Below, one piece after another: positions 44,095-56,216 of a stretch of 64,000 bases of DNA. The number at the start of each line of letters is the position of its first letter. The first letter of the stretch is position 1. The stretch lies in the NCBI GenBank assembly GCA_009767595.1, contig VSDK01022000.1, forward strand, positions 146,089-210,088. Reading direction: 5' to 3'. Origin of the DNA: Symbiodinium kawagutii. Lineage: Eukaryota; Sar; Dinophyceae; Suessiales; Symbiodiniaceae. The position numbers and the translations under genes are program-made. A model generated the notes under the pieces. That model made no database searches and had not been told where the DNA came from. It saw only the letters and a list, made by a program, of their open reading frames with translations.

Positions 44095-45507
44095 TCAGTT
44101 AATGACTTCAGCGATTGTTGTGACTGGTGCATGATGCTTGAAAATGGCGGGACTTCCAACCGATTCTCTTCGAACGGGGGCCGTATTGACACATCTCCCA
44201 ACGGCCTGCCATCCAACTGATCTGATCTCGTGGGCTGCCAAAAGCCTCTGCTGACCAAGTTCTTGCAGCCATGATCTATGTTGGATGTAGTGATCTCTAC
44301 TGCTTGGTGGTTTCCAGTGGATGATCTCGCGCATTTTCAGCAGTTTTTTAACCATAGCTGGGGGAGCACCATGATCAGCATATAACTTTGGGATGGAGCA
44401 ACCACCAACCAGACATCATCAGCTGCTCTTGTTGGTGATGACATGTGACCATGACCCGGTGTGACCTGCCGCTGCGAGTCGGTCCTGTTGATTGGCAACT
44501 CCACCAAGACACTTTGGTTTGCCACAGAGGGAGCAGCCGTGGACAAGAAGCCTTCCGGCAACCTGCAACGCCCGCAATGCCAACAGTCCAGTGGACACCC
44601 AGCGACATTCCCATGTTGGTGATCCCGTCATATTGAAACATGTTTCCTGGAGACTGAATGATATAGGTTTTTAGGTACAACAAGTTCCACACAGACACAC
44701 GTGTCTACCAATGAAATCCAAGATTGGTTGAAAAAAGATGAAATCAAGCGAGGCTGCTTGCAAAACCTGGGCTGTGATGGCTGTGTTCTGACGGTTAGGC
44801 AGTGAATTCTGGTCACCTGAAACTGTGATTATTCCGAAACAAATGGGAAAAACCAGTGGACTATGGGCGGTGTTGGTGTACCTATAAACTCCGAACGCAA
44901 AATATCCATTTGCCTGCATTCGGAGCATCTTGTTGGAAAATCTCAGCAAATCTACTGTATCTGGAGTATCTGAGAGAAACTCCTAGTTTTTCTGAGCCGA
45001 AAATCCGGGTTTTCCTGCCAGTTGGAGTGGTCGCAAGTGCACCTATGGATGGGCGCATCTATATTGTTTGCTTTGGAATGCTGAGAAGCGCAGTTCATTA
45101 CGCCGAAATACAGCGGTAAAAAACATATCACAGGCATATTGCAACAGTATACAAACTACTGATTAAACCGTGAAAGGGCTGTTGATCAACAAGTGGTTCA
45201 TTTTGGTTCATTGCTATGAACAGGAAGTGGCTTGCTTCAGTGACAATAACCGTCAACACACATCAACCACAGCAATCAATCACCAATCACTACCGAGAAG
45301 TGGTACCTGTGATGTTCGATGGGAAAACCAATGAGTTCGCGGGGTGATTTCCATTGCATTCTGTTACCCCCGTGGGTTTCCCGCCGAGGAACGACGTGTT
45401 GCCGGGAAGGTCGGCGCCTCGCAAGCAGCCGACAAGCGCTCCCACAACGTTCGCAACGTGGAGTTCTTCGGAGTTTCAGCCAGTGACTGGCAGTTGATGT
45501 TGCCCAT
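44095..45507 (-). CDS. Four-exon gene, unknown membrane-associated protein (208 aa)
   Basis: Minus exons 45507-45381, 44969-44817, 44646-44563 and 44357-44095 (127, 153, 84, 263 bp; 627 bp in all, ending TGA). Acceptors are TTTCTCTCAG, AGTCTCCAG and GCTCCCCCAG; donors of introns 2 and 3 are GTGACC and GTTGCC. Intron 1 starts GAAACC, a GA donor; alternatively GTAACA at about 45,366 with the acceptor CTGAG at 44,945 also keeps frame. The protein starts MGNINC, which looks like an N-myristoylation plus palmitoylation signal. Hydrophobic segments PLVFPICFGIITVSG and LGVHWTVGIAGVAAM follow, then a basic tail (MVKKLLKMREIIHWK). No family recognised. Exon 4 starts inside a segment with family-3-like ends (about 44,300-44,412), which is a reason for caution. 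Confidence 0.57.
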
Positions 45508-45905
45508 CAACACAATACATTGCATGTTTGTGCATATCATGTACGTCTACATCGTGTATGCTTGAATATCAAGCCGACTTATGTGTGTCTGCATGTGTGA
45601 ATGTATCTCCATATCTGTAGGTATGTCTCTGCATGCTTCAATACATGCAGTGGTGACGTCAACAATGCAGGCAACTAAGCCGGCTAGAATGTCTCCCAAC
45701 TCCAGAGTTCCATGAGCCAACTGAGTTGGTCATGGTTCATCAAGAGCCAAGAAGGGGAATGGCATGTATGCTAGTGAATCTTCCACGCATATAAAAACAC
45801 AAGGATGCTAATGATGCTATAAAAATACATGAAAAAACAGCTGTGTCTGAGTGTGTATTACAATGTACTGGTACATCCAATATTTGTTGACTCATACCAT
45901 AATTG

Positions 45906-46013
45906 ATATGGGTGTTTCTCAAAATAGGGAACCCTAAAAATGGTTGGTTTATTTTGATAACTGCTTAACAATAGGTGATTTGGGGGTACCTCTATTTTAA
46001 GAAACCACCATAT
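45906..46013. repeat. Family 1 palindrome, near-consensus
   Basis: ATATGGGTGTTTCTCAAAAT at the left and TTTTAAGAAACCACCATAT at the right. Confidence 0.8.
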
Positions 46014-46059
46014 CTGCATAAACATGCTCTAAGAATGGAGATGTGTAAACGGCTGTCAT

Positions 46060-46254
46060 GTGGCAGCCAACTATGCACCGCGCGCAGCCAAGCTCCGGCA
46101 CAAGCGGACAGTGCTGCGACGATTTGCAAACAACAATAAATCTATACAAGAAATGCAGAAAATGAAGGTTTGTGATGTATGTACTCGTGGAAGTGCAGGG
46201 AAAAATGTGAAAACCTTCTTTGAAGAAAAAAAACCTGCACAACAGAAGAAATAG
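46060..46254 (+). CDS. Candidate small basic protein or terminal exon
   Basis: A plus frame ending in TAG reads YAPRAAKLRHKRTVLRRF, SIQEMQKMKVCDVC and a Lys-rich end (EEKKPAQQKK). It is open to about 46,033 without an ATG, so it is more likely a last exon. Strongly basic with one CxxC. Minus frames over it look worse. No family assigned. Confidence 0.33.
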   Translation: MAANYAPRAAKLRHKRTVLRRFANNNKSIQEMQKMKVCDVCTRGSAGKNVKTFFEEKKPAQQKK

Positions 46255-46895
46255 GGCAAGTGTTTATGATGATACATCATGGAACATAATTGATGATAAA
46301 CAATTGAAGGTTTGTGTATGATTATACATCGTGAATTCAACAAACAAGAAAAATCTGTCTGTTCACACGACATGTATCTCCAGCAAACTTGCGGCAAAAC
46401 CTATACACATATCTATGCACTGATACAATCAGAAATTTTGTCGGCTTCTTGTGCACTGAGATATGCTCCACATGTCTGTCTTCATTCGCAGGCGTTCCTG
46501 GACATCCTTCACACTTCATCCTTTGCATAGTGTCGTTTGTGCACGGTGGTGACTTCCAAAGTGCACCATGACTTTGCTCAACTGCAGCTGTTGCATGGAT
46601 ATAAATGTCAATCAACAGATTCTTGGCAAAAACACCTGCATTTACAGTACTAAATGTTTGAGTATTGAAGATATTGAACAGCCAAATACATCAAATCAAG
46701 AGATCTCAATCAATGATGTCCAGGCTGCACTTGCCGGAGTCCGTGAAACAATCATTGCAAATGATTAACCACTATATATGTATACTCATAAACCTTCACC
46801 GAAAACCAGCATCACAAAACAACTATCAGCCAACAACCACCTTAGCACTGACCATCCTATTAACGACTTGTCAAATCTCAGATCCTTTTATGATC

Positions 46896-46989
46896 CTCTG
46901 AGTGCGGCCAGGTCACTGGCGCAGCACAGGAGGCCCAAAATGCCGCGCACCTGCGCGGAACACAGCGAAGATGCGCCATGGCTGTATGT
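46896..46989 (-). CDS. Candidate exon
   Basis: Minus strand: a pyrimidine-rich CCCCTTGTACAG precedes. The frame reads TYSHGASSLCSAQVRGILGL and CCASDLAALR with about 70 percent third-position GC. It could end at GTGCGC (46,950) or at a GA donor (46,895). AACCA-type words lie left, ATGGTT words right (47,004-47,500). Confidence 0.4.
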
Positions 46990-47003
46990 CTGTACAAGGG
47001 GCA

Positions 47004-49300
47004 AGTGATGGTCAGTTACATTTAGTTACTGGTCAGGCGTTATAATGATTAGTGGTTATTAGATGGTTCGTGGTTAATAAATGGCTAGTGGTCAATAATT
47101 GCGGCAATTGATGGTTAATGGTGAATAGTGGTTAATTATGGTTAATCAGTAGCTGTTAACAGTGGTCAATCAATACTGTAGTGGTTGTTCATTCATGGGT
47201 GCCTAGTGGTTAAGTCATCGTAAATTAGTGGCATATGACTGGTTCACGGATGATGATGCTTAATTGGCAGTCAACTCTTTGTTAATGATGATTAGCCAAT
47301 GGTTAGTTCATGGTAATTAATGGCCGGTGCTGGCCAATGAATGGTCAAATTGTGAGCTTGTTGACGACGCTTACATAATGAAATGAATGGTCAATGAATG
47401 GATTGCAATTAACTGGTTTGTTACTGCTTAGATATGGATTAAACAATGTGTTTGTCATAGTGGTTCATGATGGTTAATTATGGTTAAACAACTGGCTCCA
47501 CATGGTGAACATTGATGTTAATGTTCGATACTGACGTGTGATACTGACAACCACTTTGAGAATGATGGTTTGACAGTAAGATTTTTATAGTTCAGAATTG
47601 TTGATAAGCCGATTCATGATAGGAGATAGATACAAGAACTAAAAAACAAATGGTCATTAAGAGATACCCTCTGGCAAACTGACATAGCTGGCCAGAACTT
47701 CGTCATTCCCAATCTCATGACCGCAAACAATGAAATGAGACTGACACAAGCAAGAAGTTCATTTCCGGCAGTTTCGGGCATCCGGGTCAAATTGTGAGCC
47801 CTTCGCATAGATCACCAAACACTCAGCTTTGCCTGGAAGACTGGAAGTTCGTCAAATTTTGGTACACTAGAAAGTGGATGTTTCCAAAGCATGAGTCCCA
47901 AAGAAACTGAGGCTCTCACAAGCATGGCTCGTTGATGTGCTGCAGCGCTGAAAGAAAGTTGCTGCTATCAAACAAGTCTATGACGGGTGTTTGGAATGTA
48001 ACGGCATGTTTCAACTCACAACCATCTAGGTCGGCTTGGAACAGTGCGATGCAGCAACTTGCTAAACATACATTATGTGAAATCAGCCAGTCGGTTTCTA
48101 TTCATTTTGAGTCGTGATATAATCTTATGTTGAATCTGTACGAAACGATGTCCTTCACAAATCAGCGTGTGATTCCCGGACTCTGAGGAAATGAAGTGGG
48201 AATCTCTTTTTCAGGCTACCTGTACCACAAATCAAACAAGCATCCCTTCGCCATTTGATGCCATTTGTATAGATACCAGCAGTTCATGGGTTTCGAGGCT
48301 TCAGTTGTTTCAGCCGCATAATTTAATATCATGTGGATATGCCTTGCAAATAACATTGGCATGTCCACCGTGCAGCTGACATGACGAAACTTCCTTCACG
48401 CCGTCTGAGCTCAAAGCTGTCCAAGAATAGTGCGAAGTCAAGAACCATGCGGGTTTGTCCAAACATGGTGTACCCCAAACACGATTGCCCTATCAGTCAC
48501 AGCTCTTGTCGATTATTAACATCTACCCTTCACCAGCTAGTCAACCATGGGTTTCCCTATTACAAGTTGGCAAACTGAACAGCTGGATGGTGCTCATAGG
48601 TACCACCATGGCTATGGACAGGGCCATAGTGAGCGGCAAGCGAAGTCCACCAATTTGGTCCTGGTTGGTGGTTTTGAATTATATAAGCCGTCCCAAAAAA
48701 GATTAGTCAATCATTCACACGCAGCTGATCAGTCCCAATCCCACCAGCACGCACCTCACCTGCCGTGAAGCTGCGCAACAAAACATTATCATGAGAGGAA
48801 CTATTGTCACTCTCATACCATTAAAAACCTGGTTCTGCAGTGAAAAAGTTCAGGGGGCACCTAAAAGGGAACATCCCAGAGCTTCAAAGGGTGCTTCCTA
48901 CCAGCGAGCATAGGCAATGCAAGGGCCTTCAAAGATTGTACTGACAACAAAGGAACACAACCCCTTATGAGTCCGCTGGGGCGTGTTTTGCTATTGTTTT
49001 TTGAGGAAGCATGTATGGAGCCTGGAATGGCAGCCTTGTAGGTTCTTGCCGGATGGCTTGGTCTATAGGGAGAGAATTAGTCAATCAACCTACCTTCGCA
49101 AAGTCATTGGGAAACATAGAGCATTTCTGTCAAATCACCACCTAGTAGGTGTTCAATCTTACCGGCGGTTCTCATTTCTTCTTATCATCCAGTCTAATCC
49201 CCCTATTAAACATGTTCCCTGCAACCCTAACGTTTGCCCGCACGCAACAGGAAGGCTTCCCCTACTCGCTAATTCCTGCGTAGGGCCGTTGTTTTTGAGT
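47004..49300. other. ATGGTT repeat field and unresolved sequence
   Basis: 47,004-47,560 is degenerate GATGGTTAATGG-type sequence. A minus frame at 47,614-47,808 (GNELLACVSLISLFAVM) may be a membrane exon but lacks clear boundaries. A family 3 left arm (CTGGTTGGTGGTTTTGAA) lies at about 48,660. Nothing else supported. Confidence 0.4.
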
Positions 49301-49311
49301 TTCTACGTTGA

Positions 49312-49411
49312 CAAACCCTAAGCCTAAACCGAAAAAAACCGAAACCTAAAAGAGTAAAACGCTAAACTCTAAAAACCTCAAACCCTAAAGCCCTAAACCC
49401 CAAGCCCCAAA
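49312..49411. repeat. Degenerate CCCTAAA telomere-like tract
   Basis: About 100 bp of variants of CCCTAAA (AAACCCTAAG, CCTAAACC, CTCTAAAAACCTC, AACCCTAAAGCCCTAAACCC). It resembles diverged Arabidopsis-type telomeric repeat, internal and clearly not an active chromosome end. It would lie in the intron downstream of the minus exon at 49,428-49,506. Confidence 0.6.
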
Positions 49412-49427
49412 GGCTGCGTTCGGCAAC

Positions 49428-49506
49428 CAGCTTTTTGAGCTGCATCTTCCCCGGCAACTTCCCCGTTGCCCTTCAGGACACGTCGCCCTTGCGGGTCGCT
49501 GCACGA
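49428..49506 (-). CDS. Candidate 79-bp exon
   Basis: Minus strand: ATATTTTTCCAG, then SCSDPQGRRVLKGNGEVAGE and DAAQKA, then GTTGCC. Phase 0 in, 1 out, good acceptor. Polar and probably soluble. Function unknown. Confidence 0.45.
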
Positions 49507-49599
49507 CTGGAAAAATATGGTTGATGATGGGGGAGCCACAGCCATATATGATACAACAAGCTGCTTCGGTGCCAAATTTTTGGCATGCGAAGCAAATCA

Positions 49600-50880
49600 A
49601 GAGTTACCTGACGAATCCAAAATTGGCTTGTTCATATATCCATTCTCTTGCATATGAGCGTGTGCATATGTGATATACCCAAATTTGTTGAGTTTCCTAG
49701 TGAAACAAATCACTTTTTGGGCAGTCGGGGACGCCCATCATTCATGAACACCGAGATCTTCCTGTCGCATTGGAAGATGCACCATGTCGGGGCGTCACCA
49801 GGTTCGAAAATGTTCAGAGGCAAAATCTATAACCAAACAGCGTACAAACTATTGTTGAACAACAAATAAACCATTAAAAACCTAAATACATAAATACTCT
49901 GTTGACCAAACAGCTTACAAATCTATAACAATAAATAATATGCTTGCAACAACCACATGTCACCACCCAGAGATCCACCACCTCCCCTGGTTGGCACCCC
50001 GACCTGGGATGTTTGCTGTTTGGAGGCGTCGCTGCCTCTGCAGGATCGTGGGCATCAACGAAGATCAGTGTCTTGTGGAAGAGCAATGATAACAGTAATG
50101 ACTATGAATCTACAATTGGAAGTTGTAGCAGTAATTACTATTACAATTACTGTAAGTACTATCTTTGATAACAGTAATTTGAAGAGCAATGACTATGAAA
50201 CTTGTGAATTGAACATTTTCAAATGACTATGAATCAACATTTGGACCTAGGAGCCATGATAAGTGTCTTGCTGAACAACTAATAGTGGTTAATGGAGATG
50301 AAGTGTTGAACAACTTAGTGTTGAATAGTGATCATAACTATGAAGATTGAACAAATAATAAGAAATTTAAAGATGGGATGACAACTATTAGACATTGACT
50401 GCTCGATGGACCACCAATAACAATAGCCACTAGATGATTACGACTACTAATTGTATAGCAATGATGATCATCTAATCAAGACAAGTTATAGTGTTGAACG
50501 ATCATCCTATATAGTGCTTGTGGGCAACTACTGATTAATGATGGTGAATCACTGGTTAAGTCATGGTTAACAATAGCTAATCCCCAGGATAGCAAAAAAG
50601 CAGGCAACTAGCCAATACCAGTGACAATGTTCGCTAATAGACAATAGCATCCAAAATCATCAACAATGTCAATAATCATGCGAATACACAGTAAAGTCAT
50701 GAGCACCCCCAACAAATCACAGGTGCATACGGGTGCACATAACCATTCACCGGAATACTAACAGGAACAAGAAAACACAAGCCAATCCCATGAGACTTCC
50801 CTGCAGAAGGGCAAAAGGACATGGTGTATCCGCATCAATAGCTCACCGAAGCTGCACTGTGGCCATTCTTCGCATTTGGC
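49600..50880. other. Stretch without a supported gene
   Basis: AT-rich, with short words AGTAATTACTATTACAATTA near 50,125 and GACTATGAA repeats. A donor-like GTGAGC on the minus strand at about 50,841 follows a short open patch but no acceptor was found. Confidence 0.4.
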
Positions 50881-50988
50881 CGTGTCTCAGAATAGGGGTA
50901 TCCCCAATCATCCATTCATAGTCATTTATATCTATATCAATAAACACACGATTTTTTGGGGGTTACCTAGCTTGACAAACCACCATAG
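50881..50988. repeat. Family 1 palindrome
   Basis: CGTGTCTCAGAATAGGGGTA at the left and AGCTTGACAAACCACCATAG at the right. Confidence 0.7.
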
Positions 50989-50999
50989 GAGCTGTTCAA

Positions 51000-52417
51000 T
51001 TATTATTGTTGTTGGTTATCCCCTACTAACCATCATAATCCCCTATGATTAACCAAAAAATACCTAAAATACTAAAAAAATAACATGTTCCTTTATTCTA
51101 AGAAAATACCCAAAACAATCAAAATGATGAAAACTGTACAGCTCCCAGCCCGGCCAGCCACCTGTTGGTGCAGCCTCCGCAACCGGGTCATCCTGTGGCG
51201 CCGAGCACCGGAGAGCGACCGATCATAGGACAGGATGAATCATGGATGAACTATCACAGGTACCAATAGCAGTTGATGGATTTGTTTTGATTTGTGTTTG
51301 CTGATGTGTTTTTTTAATGAATTTTATTTACCTGTAGCTGTGTTTTAATTGTGCCTTTGATAGTTCGTCCATGTTGATGGATGTGTCATCGACTACCGGT
51401 AGATGTTGCTTTGTTTTGCTGATGCTTTCTTTTGATGGTTGTATCTACCTGTAGTTGGGATGAACTATCAAAATCATCAAAACAAAAACCCAACTATCAG
51501 AGGGCCAATTGGGAATCACAATCATGAAAAACGACACAAATCACAGCTACTTGATGGTTGACAGTTGTGATTCATCACTGGGAATCGATACTGTAAGTAT
51601 TCTCAAGATCACAAGCATAGGGTTTGTCCGTAATTGGTGTAACCCTAGAAGCCTCTGTAATTGGTTGCTTCCTGATAATAAATGACCATTTTTGGGACAG
51701 TACTTTGCGGATCCGCAGCAACAGCACAACAGCACGTGAAGGACTAACTCTTTAATCGACGAGCAGCCGTGGGGATGTCACAACAAAAACAGCTGTGGTT
51801 TTGAGGTGGGTTGCTAAGGAAGAAACCGGTGGATTGGTAACAAAAATATATTGGTGGATTGGATGGAGCAACAAAGAACAAGTGGTTTGTCAAACAAGAG
51901 GTGGATTGCCAACACAAACACACAGCTGGACTCATGGACTACCAAACTAACAAAAGGTGGCTTAAAAACAACCAACTCGCGAAAACAAATGAATATATTA
52001 TTGACACAAACAAGACCAAGTTGAGCAAGTTTCATGGATAATTCACCAAAAGCTTGCGGCATCCTGCGGCCATACAAGTGTTGATTTCGACCAATCGGGA
52101 TACTGGACAACAATCAGGTTAGCACCATACATAGAATGGTGTCGGTTCGCATAAGGCTATTATAAACCATAATTATTGATGTTATTAGTGTTGTGGCCAA
52201 TTAAGAATAACACCAAGCAGGATAGAAAAACGACAACACTAATAACAAACAAGAATAAAAAACTGGCCATGCTTGATGGATTGAAAATCTAGCAACCATT
52301 CAAGCATAGCCAGCTGCATAGATCATGTGCCATGAGTTTTCGAGCCGTGCGTTGGTAGATCCAGCGATCCGACCAGCCGTATTTGACGGATAAATCACTT
52401 CGGTTGCTGATGATCTG
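51000..52417. other. Stretch with one GC island
   Basis: 51,141-51,230 is a GC-rich island open on both strands (plus: SQPGQPPVGAASATGSSCGA; minus: DPVAEAAP before GTGGCT). It is flanked left by AACCATCATAATCCCC and right by GATGAATCATGGATG. The remainder is AT-rich with no gene seen. Confidence 0.35.
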
Positions 52418-52517
52418 GCTGGTGGTTTCAACCGCTATGAAAAACATTCGCCAACCAACCAACCAACCATGTGGCAATACTAGGGAAAATCAAAGGTGTC
52501 TGAGACCACCAACCCGT
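52418..52517. repeat. Family 3 palindrome
   Basis: GGCTGGTGGTTTCAACCGCT at the left and CTGAGACCACCAACCCG at the right; AACC tetramer slightly expanded. Confidence 0.7.
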
Positions 52518-52732
52518 ACCCGTGATTGTTGGTGGCAACCCGTATGAGTAGTAGAATGGTGTACTGATTGTTCACTATTGATCTTTAACAATTACCAAAC
52601 GTGAATCCATGGTTGATATTCGACCGGCGATTCCTAGATTTATGAAATTCATGCCTTGAATGGGTACTATCAAAGGATGGCTATTAATCTACAAAAGATC
52701 TGGCACTGATTCTTTCATGGCGCTGCCCTTAT

Positions 52733-53112
52733 TATTGACCATCACACTACAGTGATAATAACCAGCAGCAACCAGTAGCCAACTATCACCAGTAGCTTAC
52801 TATTAATGGTTCCAGTTGCAAATGGTTACTGCTGGTTGCTTATTATCACTGGTCACCAGTATGTCAACACCAAAAGCAACTGGTTACAGTAGGAACTGGA
52901 CTCAGTATGGTTACAACCAGTATGTTAGTTGCTGGTGACTATCACCAGAAGCTTATCATCAATGATCTACCATGGCTACAGTAAGAGTCACCAGCATGTC
53001 AACACCTGAGCGACAATCTGACCGTAGCTCACAGCTCAGAACTGGAGACTACTCCAGTAGTTGAACAAACAGAAGCAACCAGTGCTTACCAGTAGTAACA
53101 AGTGGTGACCAG
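52733..53112. repeat. Degenerate CCAGTAG / ACCAGTAG repeat cluster
   Basis: Words such as ACCAGTAGC, CAGTAGTAACC and their complement GGTTACTGCTGG recur over 380 bp in both orientations, so the segment can fold on itself. Confidence 0.55.
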
Positions 53113-53372
53113 TAGTAACCATTCCTGTGAAACTTAACTTTCATCAATGTCTCAGAATGCGGAACATATTAATTCATCATGTTCTTGAACATTATAATGC
53201 TTCACAGAGGTTCAGAATGATTAACCAGCAAGTTTTCCCACCATTAGTTGCTTGGTTCTTCTGTTGGTTAACATTAAACCTGGTCAACATCAGCTGGTCC
53301 GTTAAGGATTTGCCTCTGAACATGGGGTCATTACGGCAACCCATGATGAGAACGATGCAGCAACTGCCCCAC

Positions 53373-53484
53373 CTGGGTCTGGTCCCCAGTGGCGTGGTGA
53401 TACGCTCACGGGTGATGGATGCATCGTTTTGAATGGATCTTTCGCCACCTTGGGCCTTGTAGTACATGAGTGAATCGAGATAAA
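53373..53484 (-). CDS. Candidate exon, left boundary good
   Basis: Minus frame YYKAQGGERSIQNDASITRE and RITTPLGTRP ends before a good GTGGGG donor at 53,372. The acceptor was not fixed, so the right edge is approximate. A second minus frame (53,302-53,505) overlaps. Unknown function. Confidence 0.38.
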
Positions 53485-53577
53485 TTGAGACATGGCTAGC
53501 CTCACAATGATTCATGATCAATTGGCAACCGGCTTGTGCTCGGGATCATCATTAGGTCATCGTATCTTCCGCTGCAG

Positions 53578-53703
53578 CGATCCTGGTGACGCCATCCCCG
53601 ACCACCGCTTTCCGATCGATCCTCCGACCAGGACTTGGGCCATTTGGCCGTCAGGGTCGCTTTCCAGGGCGGGCGTCGCCTGCGTAGCCGTGGGAGAATT
53701 CAG
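53578..53703 (+). CDS. Candidate 126-bp exon
   Basis: Plus strand: TATCTTCCGCTGCAG precedes and GTGGAG follows, both strong. Encoded segment DPGDAIPDHRFPIDPPTRTW and onward, entering with one base and leaving with two. A minus frame of equal quality (TATQATPALESDPDGQMAQ, ending in TGA) covers the same island, so strand is not settled. Confidence 0.38.
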
Positions 53704-53769
53704 GTGGAGAGTTGATGGTGACCGACCAACCAATGGAGTGGACAAGTTCACCAAGAAAACTGTAGGGAA

Positions 53770-53817
53770 NNNNNNNNNNNNNNNNNNNNNNNNNNNNNNN
53801 NNNNNNNNNNNNNNNNN
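53770..53817. other. Assembly gap, 48 Ns
   Basis: Run of N. Confidence 0.99.
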
Positions 53818-54076
53818 AACAATGGCTAATAGCCAACAATAGTGGGGGATATACCAGCTACAAATGGCTATGGGTGGATATAAACCAACTATAGCTGGTT
53901 AATGATGGTGGTTAATCATCATGGCATATATTTCATGGGGGATGATCACGTTAACCAACAAAATTTTCGTGGGAAAAATTGCTGGTTGATGATAGCGGAA
54001 GCAGGGTTACAGGCTGAACTGACACAGGTTCCCAGGTCCAAAAAAGTGATTGTGGGTGAATAAAAATCAATCAACA

Positions 54077-54184
54077 AATGGTGGCTTCTTAAAATGGGGG
54101 TACCACTAAATCATTCTTTATTAGCTATTTTTAGTAACAAACCAACCATAGCCTTGAGGCTCCCTATGACTTGAGAAACCACCG
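54077..54184. repeat. Family 1 palindrome
   Basis: AATGGTGGCTTCTTAAAATG at the left and TGACTTGAGAAACCACCGAT at the right. Confidence 0.75.
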
Positions 54185-54386
54185 ATTGAGTTGGGCTGGG
54201 TTGCTGGATGACTTGAATGGTTGCTTGGTAGTGATACAAATGGTTTCTGGACATCCCCATGTTGTGGTCTCTGGACAGGCTCTCCCTATCAGTGGCCGAC
54301 CAGTTCAATCCAATCTTCATCATATGCAAGCCAACCAACGTACCATTCGGACACCTGTGGCAATCGTGTACCCTCTGGCAAACTAA
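54185..54386 (+). CDS. Candidate terminal exon
   Basis: Open plus frame directly right of the family 1 copy: GLLDDLNGCLVVIQMVSGHP, VVVSGQALPISGRPVQ and IRTPVAIVYPLAN, ending in TAA at 54,386. Two other plus frames overlap. No acceptor assigned. Unknown. Confidence 0.28.
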
Positions 54387-54579
54387 ACTGCAAGCTACAA
54401 ACCATCATTTCTTACCTGTAAACAAATGTTTTGATTTTGTACTTCAAGATTAGTTTACGAGAGGGTAGTTTCTAGATATCCCAACACAGCCGCACATTCG
54501 CAAACAAAATGGATGTCCCAATCGATGTGCACAAGAAAGCCAATCCTCTTCAAAGCAGGTAAATATACCACAATCTAAT

Positions 54580-54710
54580 TAATCATGCATCTAGCAGCTG
54601 TGGCTGTTGATGCCACCGCAGTCCAACCTTGTCGAGGATTTGTCTACGCGGTTTTCCCCGATTGCCCGACGAGACTTGTTTTAGACCTGCTTTGGAGAGA
54701 TCATTTCTAG
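54580..54710. other. GC-rich island, possible exon, strand unresolved
   Basis: Plus: after CCACCGCAG, NLVEDLSTRFSPIARRDLF then stop. Minus: SRRAIGENRVDKSST before GTTGGA. Either could be a short exon. Confidence 0.28.
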
Positions 54711-55088
54711 AGTTCATAAAGCATCAATTCCATTTTACTAGCTCACCATCATTGTAGCAACATTTCGCCATACTACACCATGTTTGAAAAACTCTACTTA
54801 ACTACGCTATACAAGCAGCATGACAGAGCCAAAATACCACGATCCATAATCAATGTTTGTTTGTCATTGGAAGTTAAATGATGTTAGGCATAAACGCTAC
54901 TTGTTGCTTATGCACCATCAGTAAAGGCCTTAAATACCAAAAAAGAATCGCCATGATTTACTGTTGGACCATGATTGTTGGTCATGCAGTTTGAACAAAC
55001 CACCATCAAACATTCATAAAACATCATAAAACTACCATCATTAAACCTCCATAAAATATTCCATCATGACTAACCACCATCTTACCAT

Positions 55089-55211
55089 ATGGCTATGGGT
55101 ACGTTCACCCTGTACCCGTGGTTCTCCCATCATTAACCAGGCTGTTTTCCCTATCGTTTTGTTGGTGAACTTATCCCCCATTATTGGCTGGTTTATTGCT
55201 TCACCCACGAT
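55089..55211. repeat. Family 2 palindrome
   Basis: TATGGCTATGGGTACGTTCA at the left; GCTTCACCCACGATATAG at the right. Confidence 0.7.
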
Positions 55212-55416
55212 ATAGCTGGTACATCCTCTATGATTGTTGGTTGTTATCTCATATAATCTCATATATCAGGGTTGGTTGAGATAACAATATAATCTCATAA
55301 CCTATCCTATTATATGATTATAGACATTTTGAGACCACTACCTATCCTTTTTTGTATCTGATTATAGACCATTCACCATCGGTTGGTTGGTTGACCCACC
55401 AGTAAACCTCCATCAC

Positions 55417-55475
55417 TTCTCGTGCCTGGGTGCCGGTGGGCTCGGTGCAGCAGGACTCGCGGAGGGTGACCTCGG
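55417..55475 (-). CDS. Candidate 59-bp exon with very high third-position GC
   Basis: Minus strand: CTGCCCTCAG precedes and GTGATGG follows. It encodes EVTLRESCCTEPTGTQARE; nearly all codons end in G or C. Enters with two bases and leaves in phase 0. AACC words lie left and GATGGTTAGTTAT words right. One of the more convincing single exons, but unlinked. Confidence 0.48.
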
Positions 55476-55479
55476 CTGA

Positions 55480-55910
55480 GGGCAGGGAATCAAATGGCAC
55501 CAGTGACATCGAAAAGCAGCGTTTAAATCAAAAAAGCACCAGTAACGATGGTTAGTTATCAAGTACTAATTAAAGCAGCTGTTACTGGTTGGTTGTTTAA
55601 AATCACTGGTGACTGGTGACTGTTTTTTAAAAACATCCAGTGATCTGGTTAGTGTTTTGAAAGGGTTTGATCCAGTGAACAACTAACCAGTGAAACGTTT
55701 AAGTAACTGGATCTGGTTAGTTGCTTTAAAACAGCCAGTGACCGAATCAACACAAATCCAGTAGCTGGTTAGTTGTTTTGAAACAACCAGTTCAATTGAA
55801 CCAACCTCAGTGACACTGTTTTTAATGCCACTGTTCAATCAGTTTCTATTGTTTAAAACAACCAACAGGTTAGTTGTTTAACCAATATTCACATCAAAAA
55901 CCAGCGGGCG
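55480..55910. repeat. CTGGTTAGTTGTTT / AACCAGTGA repeat cluster
   Basis: Diverged copies of CTGGTTAGTTGTTTAAAA and ACAACCAGTGAC in both orientations over about 430 bp. No gene seen here or up to 56,216. Confidence 0.55.
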
Positions 55911-56216
55911 CACTAACAACAACCTGGGTTTATAGTGTGGCGTAGTCATGATAATCAACAGCAATGACTCATAACGGATTGATGACCGTTGAATAGCGGT
56001 TGGTAGTGGTCACTAATGAAGAGGATGGAAATCAACCGATAATCCGTGGGAAATCCTGTGATGCATCCCGAGAAACATTTCGATGCAATTCATATCACCT
56101 CCTTACCTCCCACTCCTAGTCCACGAATGCCGAATGCCTCCATATCTGGTTTGCCCCGGTAGCAAACTGAAATCGGGTGATCAATGATGTACAAGTTCCA
56201 ATTTCACGACTGATAA

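Noticed and set aside
44300-44412. Another family 3 copy
   Set aside because: Ends resemble family 3 (CTTGGTGGTTTCCA and AACCACCAACCAG) but the interior lacks the family's features; retained only as a caution for the gene model whose last exon starts here.
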